Counted from the stretch's first letter, positions 54,579 through 62,638 are shown. The stretch is 62,638 nt of DNA from Clostridia bacterium 41_269 (GCA_001508005.1 LGEZ01000011.1:1-62638); one strand, 5' to 3'. Numbers and translations are program-made. The notes: generated by a model from the sequence alone, not told the origin.

Positions 54579-54613
54579 AATATAAAACATTTATATAATT
54601 TAAATATAAAACA
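54566..54613. repeat. 24-bp perfect tandem repeat, two units
   Basis: The 24 bases at 54566-54589 (TTTATATAATTTAAATATAA...) are repeated exactly at 54590-54613, overlapping the end of the second 31-bp repeat. The tract is almost pure A/T and sits some 95 bases before the abrB start. Confidence 0.85.
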
Positions 54614-54708
54614 AAATTTTTAAAAAAAGTTGACTTTTAATGGCAAACTTGGTACCATTTAGTTGACACGATACTTGTCGAAATTTGGCGAAAGGAGAGG
54701 AAAAAGAG

Positions 54709-54972
54709 ATGATCAAATCAACGGGTATTGTCCGCAAAGTGGACGAGCTCGGGAGGGTTGTCATTCCTATCGAACTAAGGCGTACCTTAGGTATTGAAGA
54801 AAAGGACGCCCTGGAAATATATGTAGACAGGGAATCGATAATCCTCAAAAAATACGAGCCCGCCTGCATATTCTGCGGCAACGCAGAAAACATCCAGCAC
54901 TTTAAAGGCAAAAACGTCTGCCGCGAATGTGCTCTAGCAATGGCAAGCCAGGCTGAAAGCCAGGCAAGCTAA
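54709..54972 (+). CDS. abrB: AbrB-family transition-state regulator with zinc-binding tail
   Basis: 87 residues: AbrB swapped-hairpin domain (1-50, IKSTGIVRKVDELGRVVIPI) and a C-terminal CIFCGNAENIQHFKGKNVCREC part (~53-75, partly quoted) with two CxxC pairs that could bind zinc. AbrB proteins repress post-exponential genes. Start ATG 54709, with GGAGAGG upstream. A promoter TTGACT-17-TACCAT begins at about 54630. It is divergent from metG and convergent with rsmI, as in Bacillus. Confidence 0.93.
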   Translation: MIKSTGIVRKVDELGRVVIPIELRRTLGIEEKDALEIYVDRESIILKKYEPACIFCGNAENIQHFKGKNVCRECALAMASQAESQAS

Positions 54973-55014
54973 ATTTTAAAAATTAGAGAGAAAAAGAAAT
55001 ATAAATAAATATAA

Positions 55015-55055
55015 AAAGCAGAAGGGCCTCCTAAAAAAGGAGGTCTTTCTGCTTT
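55015..55055. terminator. Bidirectional terminator between abrB and rsmI
   Basis: Arms AAAGCAGAAGGGCCTCCT and AGGAGGTCTTTCTGCTTT (one mismatch/wobble region) with a short A-rich loop, between convergent genes. Confidence 0.88.
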
Positions 55056-55061
55056 AAATTT

Positions 55062-55925
55062 TCAATTGCTGTTTTCTTCATTTAGTTCGTCCTCGGTCAC
55101 GTATTTATAAACATCTCCCTTGGGCAGCCCCCTAAGCCTTGCCGCTTCTTTTACGGCTTCAGCTTTTGTATATCCCTTCTTTACCAAGAGTTTCACGTGT
55201 TCCTTTACCCCTAAAAACTGCCACTCTTCAATTTCACCAGTCTGATCCTGTTCTTTAGCCCCCTCCACTACAAGCACGTATTCCCCCCTAGCTCCTTTTT
55301 CCCTTACAGCAGCCAGAAGCTCTCCCAGGTTTCCCCTTAAAATTTCCTCATAAATTTTGGTCAGTTCTCTGGCCAAAACTGCTCTGCGGTCATTAAAAAT
55401 TTCCTTCATATCCTCTAGGGTTTCTTCAAGACGGTGAGGGGATTCATAAAAAATTAAAGTTCGGGGCTCATTCTTTAAATTTTCAAGAATCTGTCTGCGC
55501 TGGCTTCTCTTTCGGGGTAGAAAACCTTCAAAGGCAAACCTGTCCATGGGCAGGCCCGAGACCACTAGGCCGCTTATAAGGGCAGAAGGACCAGGGATAA
55601 CTGTGATTTTAATACCGTGGTTTACCGCTTCCCGTATGAGCTCATAGCCGGGGTCGGAAATACCGGGAGTTCCTGCCTCTGAGATCAGCGCTATGTTTCT
55701 GCCTTCTAACAGAAGTTCTATTATTTTTGGAGCTTTATTTTTTTCATTGTGTTCATGATAGCTGGTAACAGGGGTATTTATTTCATAGTGATTTAAAAGC
55801 TTTTTTGCTGTCCTGGTATCTTCTGCGGCAATAAGATCTACTTCCTTAAAGACCCTTAACGCCCTTAAGGTTATATCCTCCATATTCCCTATGGGGGTGG
55901 AACATATGTAAAGAGTCCCGCTCAT
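55062..55925 (-). CDS. rsmI: 16S rRNA 2'-O-methyltransferase RsmI
   Basis: 287 residues: TLYICSTPIGNMEDITLRAL at the N-terminus, AEDTRTAKKLLNHY (~35), ISEAGTPGISDPG (~80), and a C-terminal winged-helix-like portion. It methylates the ribose of C1402 of 16S rRNA with SAM. The ATG overlaps the trmN6 stop (ATGA), so translation is coupled. Same place as Bacillus yabC. Confidence 0.96.
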   Translation of the reverse strand: MSGTLYICSTPIGNMEDITLRALRVFKEVDLIAAEDTRTAKKLLNHYEINTPVTSYHEHNEKNKAPKIIELLLEGRNIALISEAGTPGISDPGYELIREAVNHGIKITVIPGPSALISGLVVSGLPMDRFAFEGFLPRKRSQRRQILENLKNEPRTLIFYESPHRLEETLEDMKEIFNDRRAVLARELTKIYEEILRGNLGELLAAVREKGARGEYVLVVEGAKEQDQTGEIEEWQFLGVKEHVKLLVKKGYTKAEAVKEAARLRGLPKGDVYKYVTEDELNEENSN

Positions 55926-56671
55926 TGCCCCTTCTCTCCATAATACATTTCTTCCACTTCTTGGGTATATTTTCCGTTTTCCTTAAGCACTACCAGGGGA
56001 GGAAAAACTTTCATTCCGGGAAGGCTGTTTTTTACAAATTCGATTAATACCATATGGGCTTCCCGACCAGCTTTGGGATGAACAAAGCGCATCCCCTTGG
56101 GCTCCAAATCATATTTTCTACCCAAACAGCATAAATCTCCCAAACGTTGGGGACGGTGAATCATAAACATGCTTCCCCTGCCCTTTAGTATTCTGTTTGC
56201 TGCGTAGAAAATGTCTTCAAGGCTGCAGAGGATCTCCTGTTTTGCTAAAGCAATGCTCCTGTTGGGGCTTACAAGTCCCCCATCTTTGGGAATATAAGGA
56301 GGATTTGTTACCACTGTATCCGCACAATTGGGTTTTAAGTAATCTGTAATTCTTCTCAAATCACCGTGAATAATTTGCACTGAATTTTCCAGACCGTTCA
56401 GTTCTACACTTCTCTTAGCCATATCCGCAAGTTCTTCCTGAATCTCAATGCCCACAAAGGCTGCTCGGGGATAAAGAGCACTCAAAAGAATGGGCAGAAT
56501 TCCGCTTCCCGTACCTAAATCCACAACCATGGCATCTTCTTTGGAAAGCTTAACAAAATGAGCCAGAAGCACCGCATCCGTAGAAAATCTATAGGCATCT
56601 TTTTTTTGGATAATTTTAAGATTATTTCTCTGAAGATCTTCCAGCTTTTCTCCTTCCCTAAGAATGCTCAT
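55922..56671 (-). CDS. trmN6: tRNA (adenine-N6)-methyltransferase, TrmN6-type (YabB)
   Basis: 249 residues. [16 protein letters not shown] (~47) is the SAM-binding loop and [12 protein letters not shown] (~120) the N6-adenine-type catalytic motif. Family members modify the tRNA anticodon region (A37) . It overlaps yabA by 14 bases and rsmI by four. The Bacillus yazA gene normally found between yabB and yabC is absent. Confidence 0.9.
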   Translation of the reverse strand: MSILREGEKLEDLQRNNLKIIQKKDAYRFSTDAVLLAHFVKLSKEDAMVVDLGTGSGILPILLSALYPRAAFVGIEIQEELADMAKRSVELNGLENSVQIIHGDLRRITDYLKPNCADTVVTNPPYIPKDGGLVSPNRSIALAKQEILCSLEDIFYAANRILKGRGSMFMIHRPQRLGDLCCLGRKYDLEPKGMRFVHPKAGREAHMVLIEFVKNSLPGMKVFPPLVVLKENGKYTQEVEEMYYGEKGQ

Positions 56672-56948
56672 GAGCGGATTTTCCCCTTTTTAGAAAGCTC
56701 AGGCAGAATAAGCAGTCTCCCCCGTCCCGCCGATGTCCAAAATTAATGGGGCAGACATGAAAACCCTCTTCATATAAGTTAACCAAATTGTCATGTCCTC
56801 CCATCCCCTGCTGCTCTCTAAAAAGCTTTGCCCTAAGCTGCTGATTTTCCTCTTCCAGGGCATAGACATACATTTTAAGCCTGCGTATTTCCTCCAGCAG
56901 ACTGCGCACATTATCTTCCAGTTTAATCAGAAGCTCCGTGTTTTTCAT
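56658..56948 (-). CDS. yabA: Replication initiation control protein YabA
   Basis: 96 residues: N-terminal leucine-zipper coiled coil (~5-55), then a C-terminal zinc motif [19 protein letters not shown] (~67-85). YabA binds DnaA and DnaN and limits re-initiation of replication. The frame extends to 56975, but ATG 56948 starts MKNTELL with GGGG upstream, giving a sensible length. It overlaps the end of ricT by 26 bases. Confidence 0.92.
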   Translation of the reverse strand: MKNTELLIKLEDNVRSLLEEIRRLKMYVYALEEENQQLRAKLFREQQGMGGHDNLVNLYEEGFHVCPINFGHRRDGGDCLFCLSFLKRGKSAHEHS

Positions 56949-57753
56949 CCTGATTCCCCTTCTTCTTAACTTCATCTAAAGAAAAAGTTTTTGGCTGTCC
57001 CTCGCTGAATGTGACCTGAACCTTTTCCCTTAACACATCCATGGCTGTAACGGTCCCTTCCCCCAAGGGTGTTATAACTACAGACCCCAAAGGGGGAAAC
57101 TTTTCTTTAGCCTCTTCGTAAACTTCATTTTCAAATTTCAAACAGCACATAAGCCTCCCGCACAGCCCTGATATTTTGCTGGGGTTCAGGGAAAGATTCT
57201 GCTCTTTTGCCATTCTGATGGACACGGGCTCAAAATCGCCCAAAAAGGTTGCGCAGCAGACAACACGACCGCAGCAGCCTATACCCCCCAGCATTTTTGC
57301 TTCATCCCTTACCCCAATCTGCCTCAATTCAATGCGGGTTTTAAAAATTGCAGCTAAATCCTTCACCAGCTGGCGGAAATCAACCCTACCCTCAGCAGTA
57401 AAATAAAAAATAATTTTGCTGACATCGAAGGTGTATTCTACATCCACCAGCTTCATGGGTAGGTTGTGCTCCTGAATCTTCTGCAGGCAGATTTCAAAAG
57501 CTTTCTTCTCTTCCTCTTTATTTTTTTTAACCTTTTCCATATCCTCTTTTGTTGCCTTCCTTACCACACTTTTTAAAGTATCGCCCAATTTTTCCTCTGG
57601 AACATCTTTAGGACCCACAACTACTTCTCCAAACTCAAGCCCCCTAACAGTTTCCACAATTACTTTATCCCCGGGCTTGAGATCCAAATCTCCAAAACTG
57701 AAATAATATATTTTACCTGCTTCTTTAAACCTAACTCCAACTACCCGTGGCAT
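56923..57753 (-). CDS. ricT: RicT/YaaT, PSP1-domain regulator of RNase Y complex
   Basis: 276 residues. The PSP1 domain spans roughly 50-150; [12 protein letters not shown] (~165) and GLCGRLMCC (~205) supply Cys clusters that in the family help bind Fe-S with RicA and RicF. It affects sporulation phosphorelay and mRNA maturation. Start ATG 57753 with AAGGAGGG, nine or so bases upstream; it overlaps holB by 23 bases. RicA and RicF are not in the window. Confidence 0.95.
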   Translation of the reverse strand: MPRVVGVRFKEAGKIYYFSFGDLDLKPGDKVIVETVRGLEFGEVVVGPKDVPEEKLGDTLKSVVRKATKEDMEKVKKNKEEEKKAFEICLQKIQEHNLPMKLVDVEYTFDVSKIIFYFTAEGRVDFRQLVKDLAAIFKTRIELRQIGVRDEAKMLGGIGCCGRVVCCATFLGDFEPVSIRMAKEQNLSLNPSKISGLCGRLMCCLKFENEVYEEAKEKFPPLGSVVITPLGEGTVTAMDVLREKVQVTFSEGQPKTFSLDEVKKKGNQDEKHGASD

Positions 57754-58726
57754 AATTTCCCTCCTTGAGGATCCTGACCTGTTCATTAATATCCATAAGC
57801 AGTGTATCCAAAACTAGCTGCTTGTTGGCATTGTCGTCAAGATCCTTTTTTGCCTTAATAACCCGATCTATGATAATACAGAGGGTTTCTACATCCAAAA
57901 ATAAAGACTCGTCCTCCTTTTGCTTTCCATTTTCTGTTATCTTTTTTAAGAGCAGGCTCCTATAACTGGAAAGAATTATTTCAAGGGTCAAGGCAACGTC
58001 GAAATTCGAACCCAAATCCAGTGCAAACTCCAGAACCCTCCCTGGAGAAACAGGCAGGGATTCCATAAAATCCACAATCATTTTTCTCTGAGCTTCCAGT
58101 TTCTCATCCTCAACAAGTTCCAATGCTCGTCCCACACTGCCGTGGGCAATGGATGCCGCAGCAGCTATTTTTTCTTCAGAATACCCCTTTTCCCTTAAAA
58201 TTTCTTCCACAACTCCCTGGGGTATTCTGGTAAAAGGGATAATCTGGCTTCTGGATACAATGGTGGGCAGCACCATATCTATATTATCAGCCACCAGAAT
58301 AAAGCATGTCCTCTGGGGAGGTTCTTCCAGCACTTTAAGGAGACTGTTGGACGCTTCCTGAGTCATATTATGAGCTTTATCTATAATAATAAATCTAAAG
58401 TGATTTCCTTCTATTTTAAATGTTAAAAAGGACTTAAGCTGGCGAACCTGTCCTATGCCCAGGGTGCTTCCCTGGGGCTCAACTATCCTCAAATAGGGGT
58501 AATTACCCCTTTCTATTTTCCTGCAGGTGGCACAGCTGCCGCAGGCCCAAAGGCCGCGGGGGGTCTGACATAAAACAGAAGCAGCAAAGAGCACAGCCGT
58601 GCTCATTTTTCCCACACCCTGGGGACCGCAGAATAAATAGCAGTGGCCCAATTCCCTGCTCTTTAATATTTTCTCTAAAAAAAACACTGCTCGGTTCTGG
58701 GATCTAATCTGCTTCAGCATCCCCAT
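57731..58726 (-). CDS. holB: DNA polymerase III delta-prime subunit
   Basis: 331 residues: clamp-loader AAA domain with P-loop-like GPQGVGKMSTA (~34), zinc module (ACGSCATC, ~60), IIIDKAHNMTQEASNSLLKVLEEPP (~110-135, partly quoted) and SRSQ (~160). It forms part of the clamp loader with DnaX and HolA. It overlaps tmk by 23 bases; the Bacillus order tmk-(yaaQ,yaaR)-holB is kept but yaaQ and yaaR are missing. Confidence 0.94.
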   Translation of the reverse strand: MGMLKQIRSQNRAVFFLEKILKSRELGHCYLFCGPQGVGKMSTAVLFAASVLCQTPRGLWACGSCATCRKIERGNYPYLRIVEPQGSTLGIGQVRQLKSFLTFKIEGNHFRFIIIDKAHNMTQEASNSLLKVLEEPPQRTCFILVADNIDMVLPTIVSRSQIIPFTRIPQGVVEEILREKGYSEEKIAAAASIAHGSVGRALELVEDEKLEAQRKMIVDFMESLPVSPGRVLEFALDLGSNFDVALTLEIILSSYRSLLLKKITENGKQKEDESLFLDVETLCIIIDRVIKAKKDLDDNANKQLVLDTLLMDINEQVRILKEGNYATGSWS

Positions 58727-59357
58727 CCCAGCCCTTCAAAAATTCATCCACAGCACTAATGGCAGCTTCAGCTACGCTTTCCAATGGACGTGAAGCGTCG
58801 ATCAGCTTCACTCTGTGGGGGTTATTCCTTGCCACTGCAAGATATCCTTCCCTTACTGCTTTATGAAACTCAAGGCTTTCCCTTTCAATTCTATCAAAAT
58901 CTCCCCTTTTTTTCCTTTTAAAACCTTCTTCAATGGGCAGATCAAAGAGAAGGGTAAGATCTGGAATTAGGCCTCCCGAAGCAAGAATATTAATCTGCTC
59001 CACAAAATTAATATCCAAACCCCGGGCATATGCCTGGTAAGCTAAACTGGAATCTATAAATCGGTCGCATAAAACAATTTTCCCATTTTTCAGAGCAGGA
59101 TAAATTACTTCTTCCACATGCTGGGCACGGTCCGCCCCGTACAAAAGCATCTCTGCCTTTGGCGCAATAAAAAGCCCCCTATTCAATAGGATATCCCGCA
59201 CCAGTTTTCCCAGCTCTGTTCCCCCGGGTTCCCATGTTAGAATAGTTTCATATCCCTTTTTTAAAAGCCATTTGTATACTATTTCTGCTTGGGTGCTTTT
59301 TCCGGAACCTTCCGGACCTTCAAAGGATATCAGCAATCCCCTGTGGTTTTTCCCCAC
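58704..59357 (-). CDS. tmk: Thymidylate kinase
   Basis: 217 residues: P-loop FEGPEGSGKSTQA (~13-25), LTWEPGGTELG (~40), DRFIDSSLAYQ (~97). It phosphorylates dTMP to dTDP. GTG start with GGAGTG upstream. First essential gene after the yaaO-like decarboxylase, five bases away, so probably one operon through to rsmI. Confidence 0.96.
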   Translation of the reverse strand: MGKNHRGLLISFEGPEGSGKSTQAEIVYKWLLKKGYETILTWEPGGTELGKLVRDILLNRGLFIAPKAEMLLYGADRAQHVEEVIYPALKNGKIVLCDRFIDSSLAYQAYARGLDINFVEQINILASGGLIPDLTLLFDLPIEEGFKRKKRGDFDRIERESLEFHKAVREGYLAVARNNPHRVKLIDASRPLESVAEAAISAVDEFLKGWDGDAEAD

Positions 59358-59362
59358 TTAAA

Positions 59363-60802
59363 TCAACACTCCAGTATTTCTATTTCGGGAACTTTTACCA
59401 TATCCAGCCCCTGTATATGGCAGCCCTCATTTATGCTTACCGAAAGATATTCCACAATGGATTCTGAAATCCTCTCCCCAGGTAGCAGAATGGGAATACC
59501 TGGAGGATAAGGAACTATCATTTCACCGCAAACTTCTCCGCAGCTCTGGGATAGAGGAATTTTCCTTCTTCTGCGGTAAAAATACGCCTCTCGAGGGGTA
59601 AGGATCATCTGGGGAAGCTCATCAAAATAGTAAACTGACCCCTTTTTTATTTTATACGAATTGATACTCTCTTTTATTTCCTGCCTTAAACGAGTTGAAA
59701 GGTCCCTTAGTGCTTCAGCAGTTTTCTTTACTGTTTTTAAAGAATCTCCCACAGAAACCATCAAAAGCACAAAGCTTTCTCCTTCCAGTTCTGGATATAT
59801 TCCATACTCTTCCCTTAAAATATGTCCAAGAAACCGGCCCCCCACATCCTGGTGTCCAAGAATTATCTTTGTGGGATCATATAATTCCTTGGGTTCATAG
59901 CAGTAAAATCCTGGGGTTTTTCCAATTTCCTCACGCAAAAACAGAGCTGCGTCTACCGCTTTTTTGACCAAATCCCCATCAGCTAAATCCAAACACATGG
60001 CATTAATAGAAGCCATAAGAATGTATGATGGGCTGGTTGTTTGGAGAAGAGAAAGAAACCTCTTGACATCCTCAGGCTTCACCCTCCCGCTTCCCAGGTG
60101 CAGAAGCCCCGTTTGGGTAAGGGAGCCCAGGGTTTTATGGGTCCCGTGAACCACAATATCTCCACCTGCTTCCAGGGAAGATGGAGGAAGTCTTGGATCA
60201 AACTTAAAATGCGATCCATGGGCTTCATCTACTATAACAGCGGCACCGCTGCGGTGGGCCTCTTCTATTATCCCCATATCTGCAGCTGTCCCATAATATG
60301 TGGGATGAACCATCAAAAAAACTTTTGGGGAATTATCTTTAAAAAGCTTCTGCACTTTTTCCAAACGAGGCCCTAAGGGTATCCCCATCTCCTTATCATA
60401 GGAAATAGGATAGTACAAGGGTTTTGCCCCTGACAGCACCAACCCTTCAAATATGGAGCGGTGGAGATTTCTCGATACTGCTGCTTCATCTCCTTCCCCA
60501 CATAGGGCCATTATGGCACTCTGAATTCCCACAGTGCAGCCGTTTACTAAGAAGAAGGATGCCTTTGCCCCAAAACACTGGGCTGCAAATTTCTGTGCTT
60601 TATCTATTATTCCCGAAGGGGAATGAAGGTCATCCAAACCTGGAATTTCAGTAAAATCCAGCTCTCCAATTCTGCACTGAAGAACTTGAGAAAGTCTTTG
60701 GCCCACATTAAAACTGCGCTTATGGCCGGGTATATGCATGGGAAGATGATCCTTTTTTTTAATTTCCATTAATTTATCCAGGAGGGAGCTTTCTCTATAC
60801 AT
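59363..60802 (-). CDS. Orn/Lys/Arg decarboxylase-family PLP enzyme (YaaO-like)
   Basis: 479 residues: PMHIPGHKRSF at the N-terminus, VIVDEAHGSHFKF (~192), the PLP lysine in VHGTHKTLGSLTQTG (~215-229), and a C-terminal decarboxylase domain (PYPPGIPILLPGE). Substrate may be arginine, lysine or ornithine; homologues named SpeA make agmatine. No wing domain typical of inducible enterobacterial forms. It heads the tmk-holB operon as in Bacillus. Confidence 0.88.
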   Translation of the reverse strand: MYRESSLLDKLMEIKKKDHLPMHIPGHKRSFNVGQRLSQVLQCRIGELDFTEIPGLDDLHSPSGIIDKAQKFAAQCFGAKASFFLVNGCTVGIQSAIMALCGEGDEAAVSRNLHRSIFEGLVLSGAKPLYYPISYDKEMGIPLGPRLEKVQKLFKDNSPKVFLMVHPTYYGTAADMGIIEEAHRSGAAVIVDEAHGSHFKFDPRLPPSSLEAGGDIVVHGTHKTLGSLTQTGLLHLGSGRVKPEDVKRFLSLLQTTSPSYILMASINAMCLDLADGDLVKKAVDAALFLREEIGKTPGFYCYEPKELYDPTKIILGHQDVGGRFLGHILREEYGIYPELEGESFVLLMVSVGDSLKTVKKTAEALRDLSTRLRQEIKESINSYKIKKGSVYYFDELPQMILTPREAYFYRRRRKIPLSQSCGEVCGEMIVPYPPGIPILLPGERISESIVEYLSVSINEGCHIQGLDMVKVPEIEILEC

Positions 60803-60893
60803 TTACTCTCCTCACAACAATACAGAAGTGGTTTTTTGTAGATCATATTCTATCACATATAGCTACCCCTTACCATGATGCTTCCCATAAACA

Positions 60894-60918
60894 AAAAGCA
60901 CCTAACAAAGGTGCTTTT
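60894..60918 (-). terminator. Terminator after gin
   Basis: Stem AAAAGCACC/GGTGCTTTT, seven-base loop; minus-strand tail TTTTTGTTTA. The repeat fragment abuts it at 60920. Confidence 0.8.
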
Positions 60919-60919
60919 A

Positions 60920-60978
60920 GAATGTCGACAAGCCCTCTATTTTACCAGGCCTCTGCTGCGGTTTGCAAAACGATTTAT
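60920..60978. repeat. Fragment of the structured repeat element (left end only)
   Basis: It starts GAATGTCGACAAGCCCTC, then CTCTGCTGCGGTTTGC and AAACGA, aligning with 62274-62333 and then diverging. Like the full copy it begins straight after a terminator hairpin. The matching right arm is absent, so it is a remnant. Confidence 0.75.
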
Positions 60979-60989
60979 GATTAGCTTCA

Positions 60990-61184
60990 CTATTTAAACC
61001 AAACCTTCTTCATTTTATTGAAATAATAACAGTAATCCTTATCAGATGTTTTAAGCCCAATTATTACTTTCTCACATTTAAAGCACAAAAATTTTTTCCC
61101 AATGAAAATTCCTTCTTTAAAGCCCTTACGGGGTGTGGTTTCACAAACTATACATTTTGGAAGTACATTGTCTCCTGTTTCCAT
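60990..61184 (-). CDS. csfB: Sigma-G inhibitor Gin (CsfB)
   Basis: 64 residues, with CIVCETTPRKGFKEGIFIG (~10-28) and FLCFKCEKVI (~33): two CxxC pairs that form the Gin zinc site. It holds sigma-G (and late sigma-E) inactive until engulfment is complete. An upstream GTG at 61205 is in frame; I prefer ATG 61184 preceded by GGAGTGA. It lies near the yaaO-like gene as in Bacillus. Confidence 0.9.
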   Translation of the reverse strand: METGDNVLPKCIVCETTPRKGFKEGIFIGKKFLCFKCEKVIIGLKTSDKDYCYYFNKMKKVWFK

Positions 61185-61388
61185 CAAAACATCACTCCGA
61201 TACACTCTTACTAAAACTTATAATATGCAGCTGATGGTGAAGGCGACCTTACAAACATCTTCAAAAACTTGTCCCTATAAACATTATCCACTGATTTATC
61301 CTTAATTATATCTATTTTTACCCATTTTAAACTTTATTTATAATTAAATTACAATTAATTTGCAATTGCCCGTTTTAGTGTCTCAATA

Positions 61389-62167
61389 TCATTTCTTCCT
61401 TTGTACCCCATTTATATCCACATACCAGTCATCTTTTATCAGAAGATCGGAAACGGGAACTATGGAATATCCCTGCTGCTGAAGCTGAGGGATAATCATT
61501 TCCAGCGCTTCCGGTGTATGTTTGCCGTCGTTGTGCATAAGAATTATGGCTCCCTTATCCACCTGATCTATAACCCTTTGGGCTATTTGTTCCGCCGAAT
61601 ACTCCTCCTTCCAGTCAAGGGAATCCACACTCCACTGTACAGGAATCAATTCTATTTCCATAACCGTTTCTATTACAGTATTGTTGTAATCCCCAAAGGG
61701 AGGTCTAAAGAGTTTGGCATTATACCCTGTTACCTTTTTAACCAAGTCACGATTGCTTTGTAGTTCCTTTTTCATTTCGTCCACAGAAAGCTGAGTAAAA
61801 TGGGGATGAGTAGCAGAATGAAGCCCTATTTCATGTCCCCTTTTGACAATTTCTTTAGCCATCTGGGGATAATCTTCCAACCATATATTCACCAAAAAAA
61901 TGTCGTTTTAACCTTATACTTATCCAAAATGTCCAGAATTTTTTCGGTTTTTTCAGCTCCCCAGCACGCATCCAATGAAAGAGCAACTTTCTTTTCATCA
62001 GTATCAACGCTGTAAATAGGTTTTAAATCATTTTCTCCCATCACGGAAGCGATAAAATTTTTTCCAATTTGAAAAGGAAAAAAATTTACCAATAAAACTG
62101 CAAATAATGCAAGAGCAACAACAGCTAAAACAATTTTAGCCTTTCCCCTTAAAGAAATTACGATCAA
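61389..62167 (-). pseudogene. PdaB-like polysaccharide deacetylase, interrupted by one-base homopolymer indel
   Basis: Two frames: 61889-62167 gives an anchor (~10-28) and the start of a NodB domain (VALSLDACWG, ~60); 61389-61895 gives the rest (HEIGLHSATHP, FRPPFGDYN, AIILMHNDG). They meet at an A7 run (61894-61900); with eight the reading would be KTTFFLVNIWLEDYP. An assembly indel is likely. The family acts on peptidoglycan in spore cortex formation. TTG start with GGGGAG upstream. Confidence 0.82.
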
Positions 62168-62245
62168 AATAATCTCCCCTTTACCGGAAACAAAAATTTT
62201 TATAATTTTTATTCCCGGCAGGGGAAGACTATTACAAAAATAAAA

Positions 62246-62271
62246 AGGCTCCTCTTTTTCGGAGGAGCCTT
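62246..62271 (-). terminator. Terminator on the left of the structured element
   Basis: Stem AGGCTCCTC/GAGGAGCCT-type (minor offset), minus-strand tail TTTTTATTTTTG. It shares its stem sequence with the hairpin at 62537-62565 on the other side of the element. It would end transcripts entering from the 5S rRNA side. Confidence 0.82.
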
Positions 62272-62273
62272 CA

Positions 62274-62529
62274 GAATGTCGACAAACCCTCTTAAGTAAA
62301 TCTTAATAGGTCTCTGCTGCAGTTTGCGAAACGACTTAACAAGCGCTGGCTAACAGCTCTTGGCAAAGCGTAAGGCAAAACCGGGAGGCGCGAATAGGAT
62401 GTGAGCGCCAGCCCCAACCTGAGACAGGACGTCGAATTTGGGGCGGTCCGCTTTTGCCCATAACCCTTTGCTTAGAAATGTCCAGTGCGAGTTCAGGAGT
62501 AAGAAAACTGCAGCAGAGACTTTTTGTCA
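62274..62529. ncRNA. Structured repeat element, complete copy (candidate RNA or MITE-like element)
   Basis: Nested complementary pairs: GACAAA (62281)/TTTGTC (62523); GTCTCTGCTGCAGTTT (62310-62325)/its exact complement (62505-62520); GCGCTGG (62343)/CCAGTGC (62482); GCAAAG (62363)/CTTTGC (62466); GGCAAAA (62374)/TTTTGCC (62452); ACCG (62380)/CGGT (62444). Inside lie two hairpins, GGCGC/GCGCC and CCCCAA/TTGGGG. That is a long rod ending in a junction. No ORF. Strand of any transcript is unknown; it is flanked by terminators on both sides. Confidence 0.7.
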
Positions 62530-62536
62530 ACAAGCT

Positions 62537-62565
62537 AAAGGCTCCTCTAAAATAGAGGAGCCTTT
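62537..62565. terminator. Terminator between 5S rRNA and the structured element
   Basis: Thirteen-base-pair stem AAAGGCTCCTCTA/TAGAGGAGCCTTT with loop AAA. It follows the 5S rRNA on the minus strand (short tail) and has five Ts on the plus strand. Confidence 0.75.
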
Positions 62566-62577
62566 TTAAAAGGGTTC

Positions 62578-62638
62578 TGGCAGCGACCTACTCTCCCAGG
62601 GGCTCTCGCCCCAAGTACCATCGGCGCTGGAGGGCTTA
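62578..62638 (-). rRNA. rrf: 5S ribosomal RNA, 3' part
   Basis: The reverse complement reads GGTACTTGGGGCGAGAGCCCC, then TGGGAGAGTAGGTCGCTGCC, the conserved 3' half of 5S rRNA (partly quoted). The 5' half lies beyond the window. This marks the 3' end of an rRNA operon. Confidence 0.93.

Noticed and set aside
54481-54613. CRISPR-like repeat-spacer-repeat
   Set aside because: Only two repeats and one 36-base 'spacer'; the second repeat runs into a 24-base tandem duplication; no cas gene in the window; repeat lacks the usual conserved 3' end.
62274-62529. Group II intron or IS element remnant
   Set aside because: No domain V-like hairpin, no reverse transcriptase or transposase reading frame, and the whole length is used up by nested pairing.

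Overview
The window reads as one stretch of chromosome from an anaerobic, endospore-forming Clostridia-type Firmicute. Sporulation genes run through it (spoIID, spoVT, yabG, a SPOCS/LysM coat-type gene, a Spo0E-like phosphatase, gin, a pdaB-like deacetylase). Anaerobe markers are hybrid cluster protein, an ANTAR regulator and a stand-alone FMN glutamate synthase. Ribosome binding sites are strong and TTG/GTG starts are common. I cannot name the species. Both window ends lie in multicopy sequence (a ~255-bp structured repeat at base 1; the same repeat plus a partial 5S rRNA at the right end), so the window may be one whole assembly contig.

The backbone is the Bacillus-type 'tmk to spoIID' block, read almost wholly on the minus strand from right to left: 5S rRNA, pdaB-like, gin, yaaO-like, tmk, holB, ricT, yabA, trmN6, rsmI, (abrB on plus), T-box-metG, tatD, two yabE paralogues, ksgA, ykuK, yabG, veg, SPOCS-LysM, lgt, ispE, gntR-type regulator, nucleotidyltransferase, glmU, prs, ctc, pth, mfd, prsA-like, spoVT, mazG, hup, rqcP, spoIID.

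Three accessory segments interrupt it. (1) 16.8-26.4 kb, mostly plus strand: a decayed secreted glycosidase, comFB, an L,D-transpeptidase, a DUF1540 gene, hcp with a CRP/FNR-type operator, an ANTAR response regulator, a DUF4268 protein, a GIY-YIG protein, and an FMN glutamate synthase behind a leader terminator that could be an ANTAR antitermination target. (2) 29.2-40.1 kb, between veg and yabG: a PucR-controlled cluster with AllF/FdrA, AllG/DUF1116, AllH/DUF2877 (oxamate carbamoyltransferase subunits), carbamate kinase, a cysteine hydrolase and two paralogous NCS2-like permeases. No allantoin-ring genes are present. I infer uptake of a ureide or amide, trimming by the hydrolase, phosphorolysis to carbamoyl phosphate, and ATP from carbamate kinase. 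This is the best candidate for a little-described system. (3) 44.0-49.0 kb, visibly AT-rich: a DUF262/HNH GmrSD-like gene diverging from mcrB-mcrC, sitting where rnmV lies in Bacillus.

Several genes (PRC-barrel, allH N-terminus, mcrC, pdaB-like) are broken by single-base changes in or beside homopolymer runs, which suggests assembly indels; the 16.8-kb glycosidase gene carries several independent lesions and looks like a true pseudogene.
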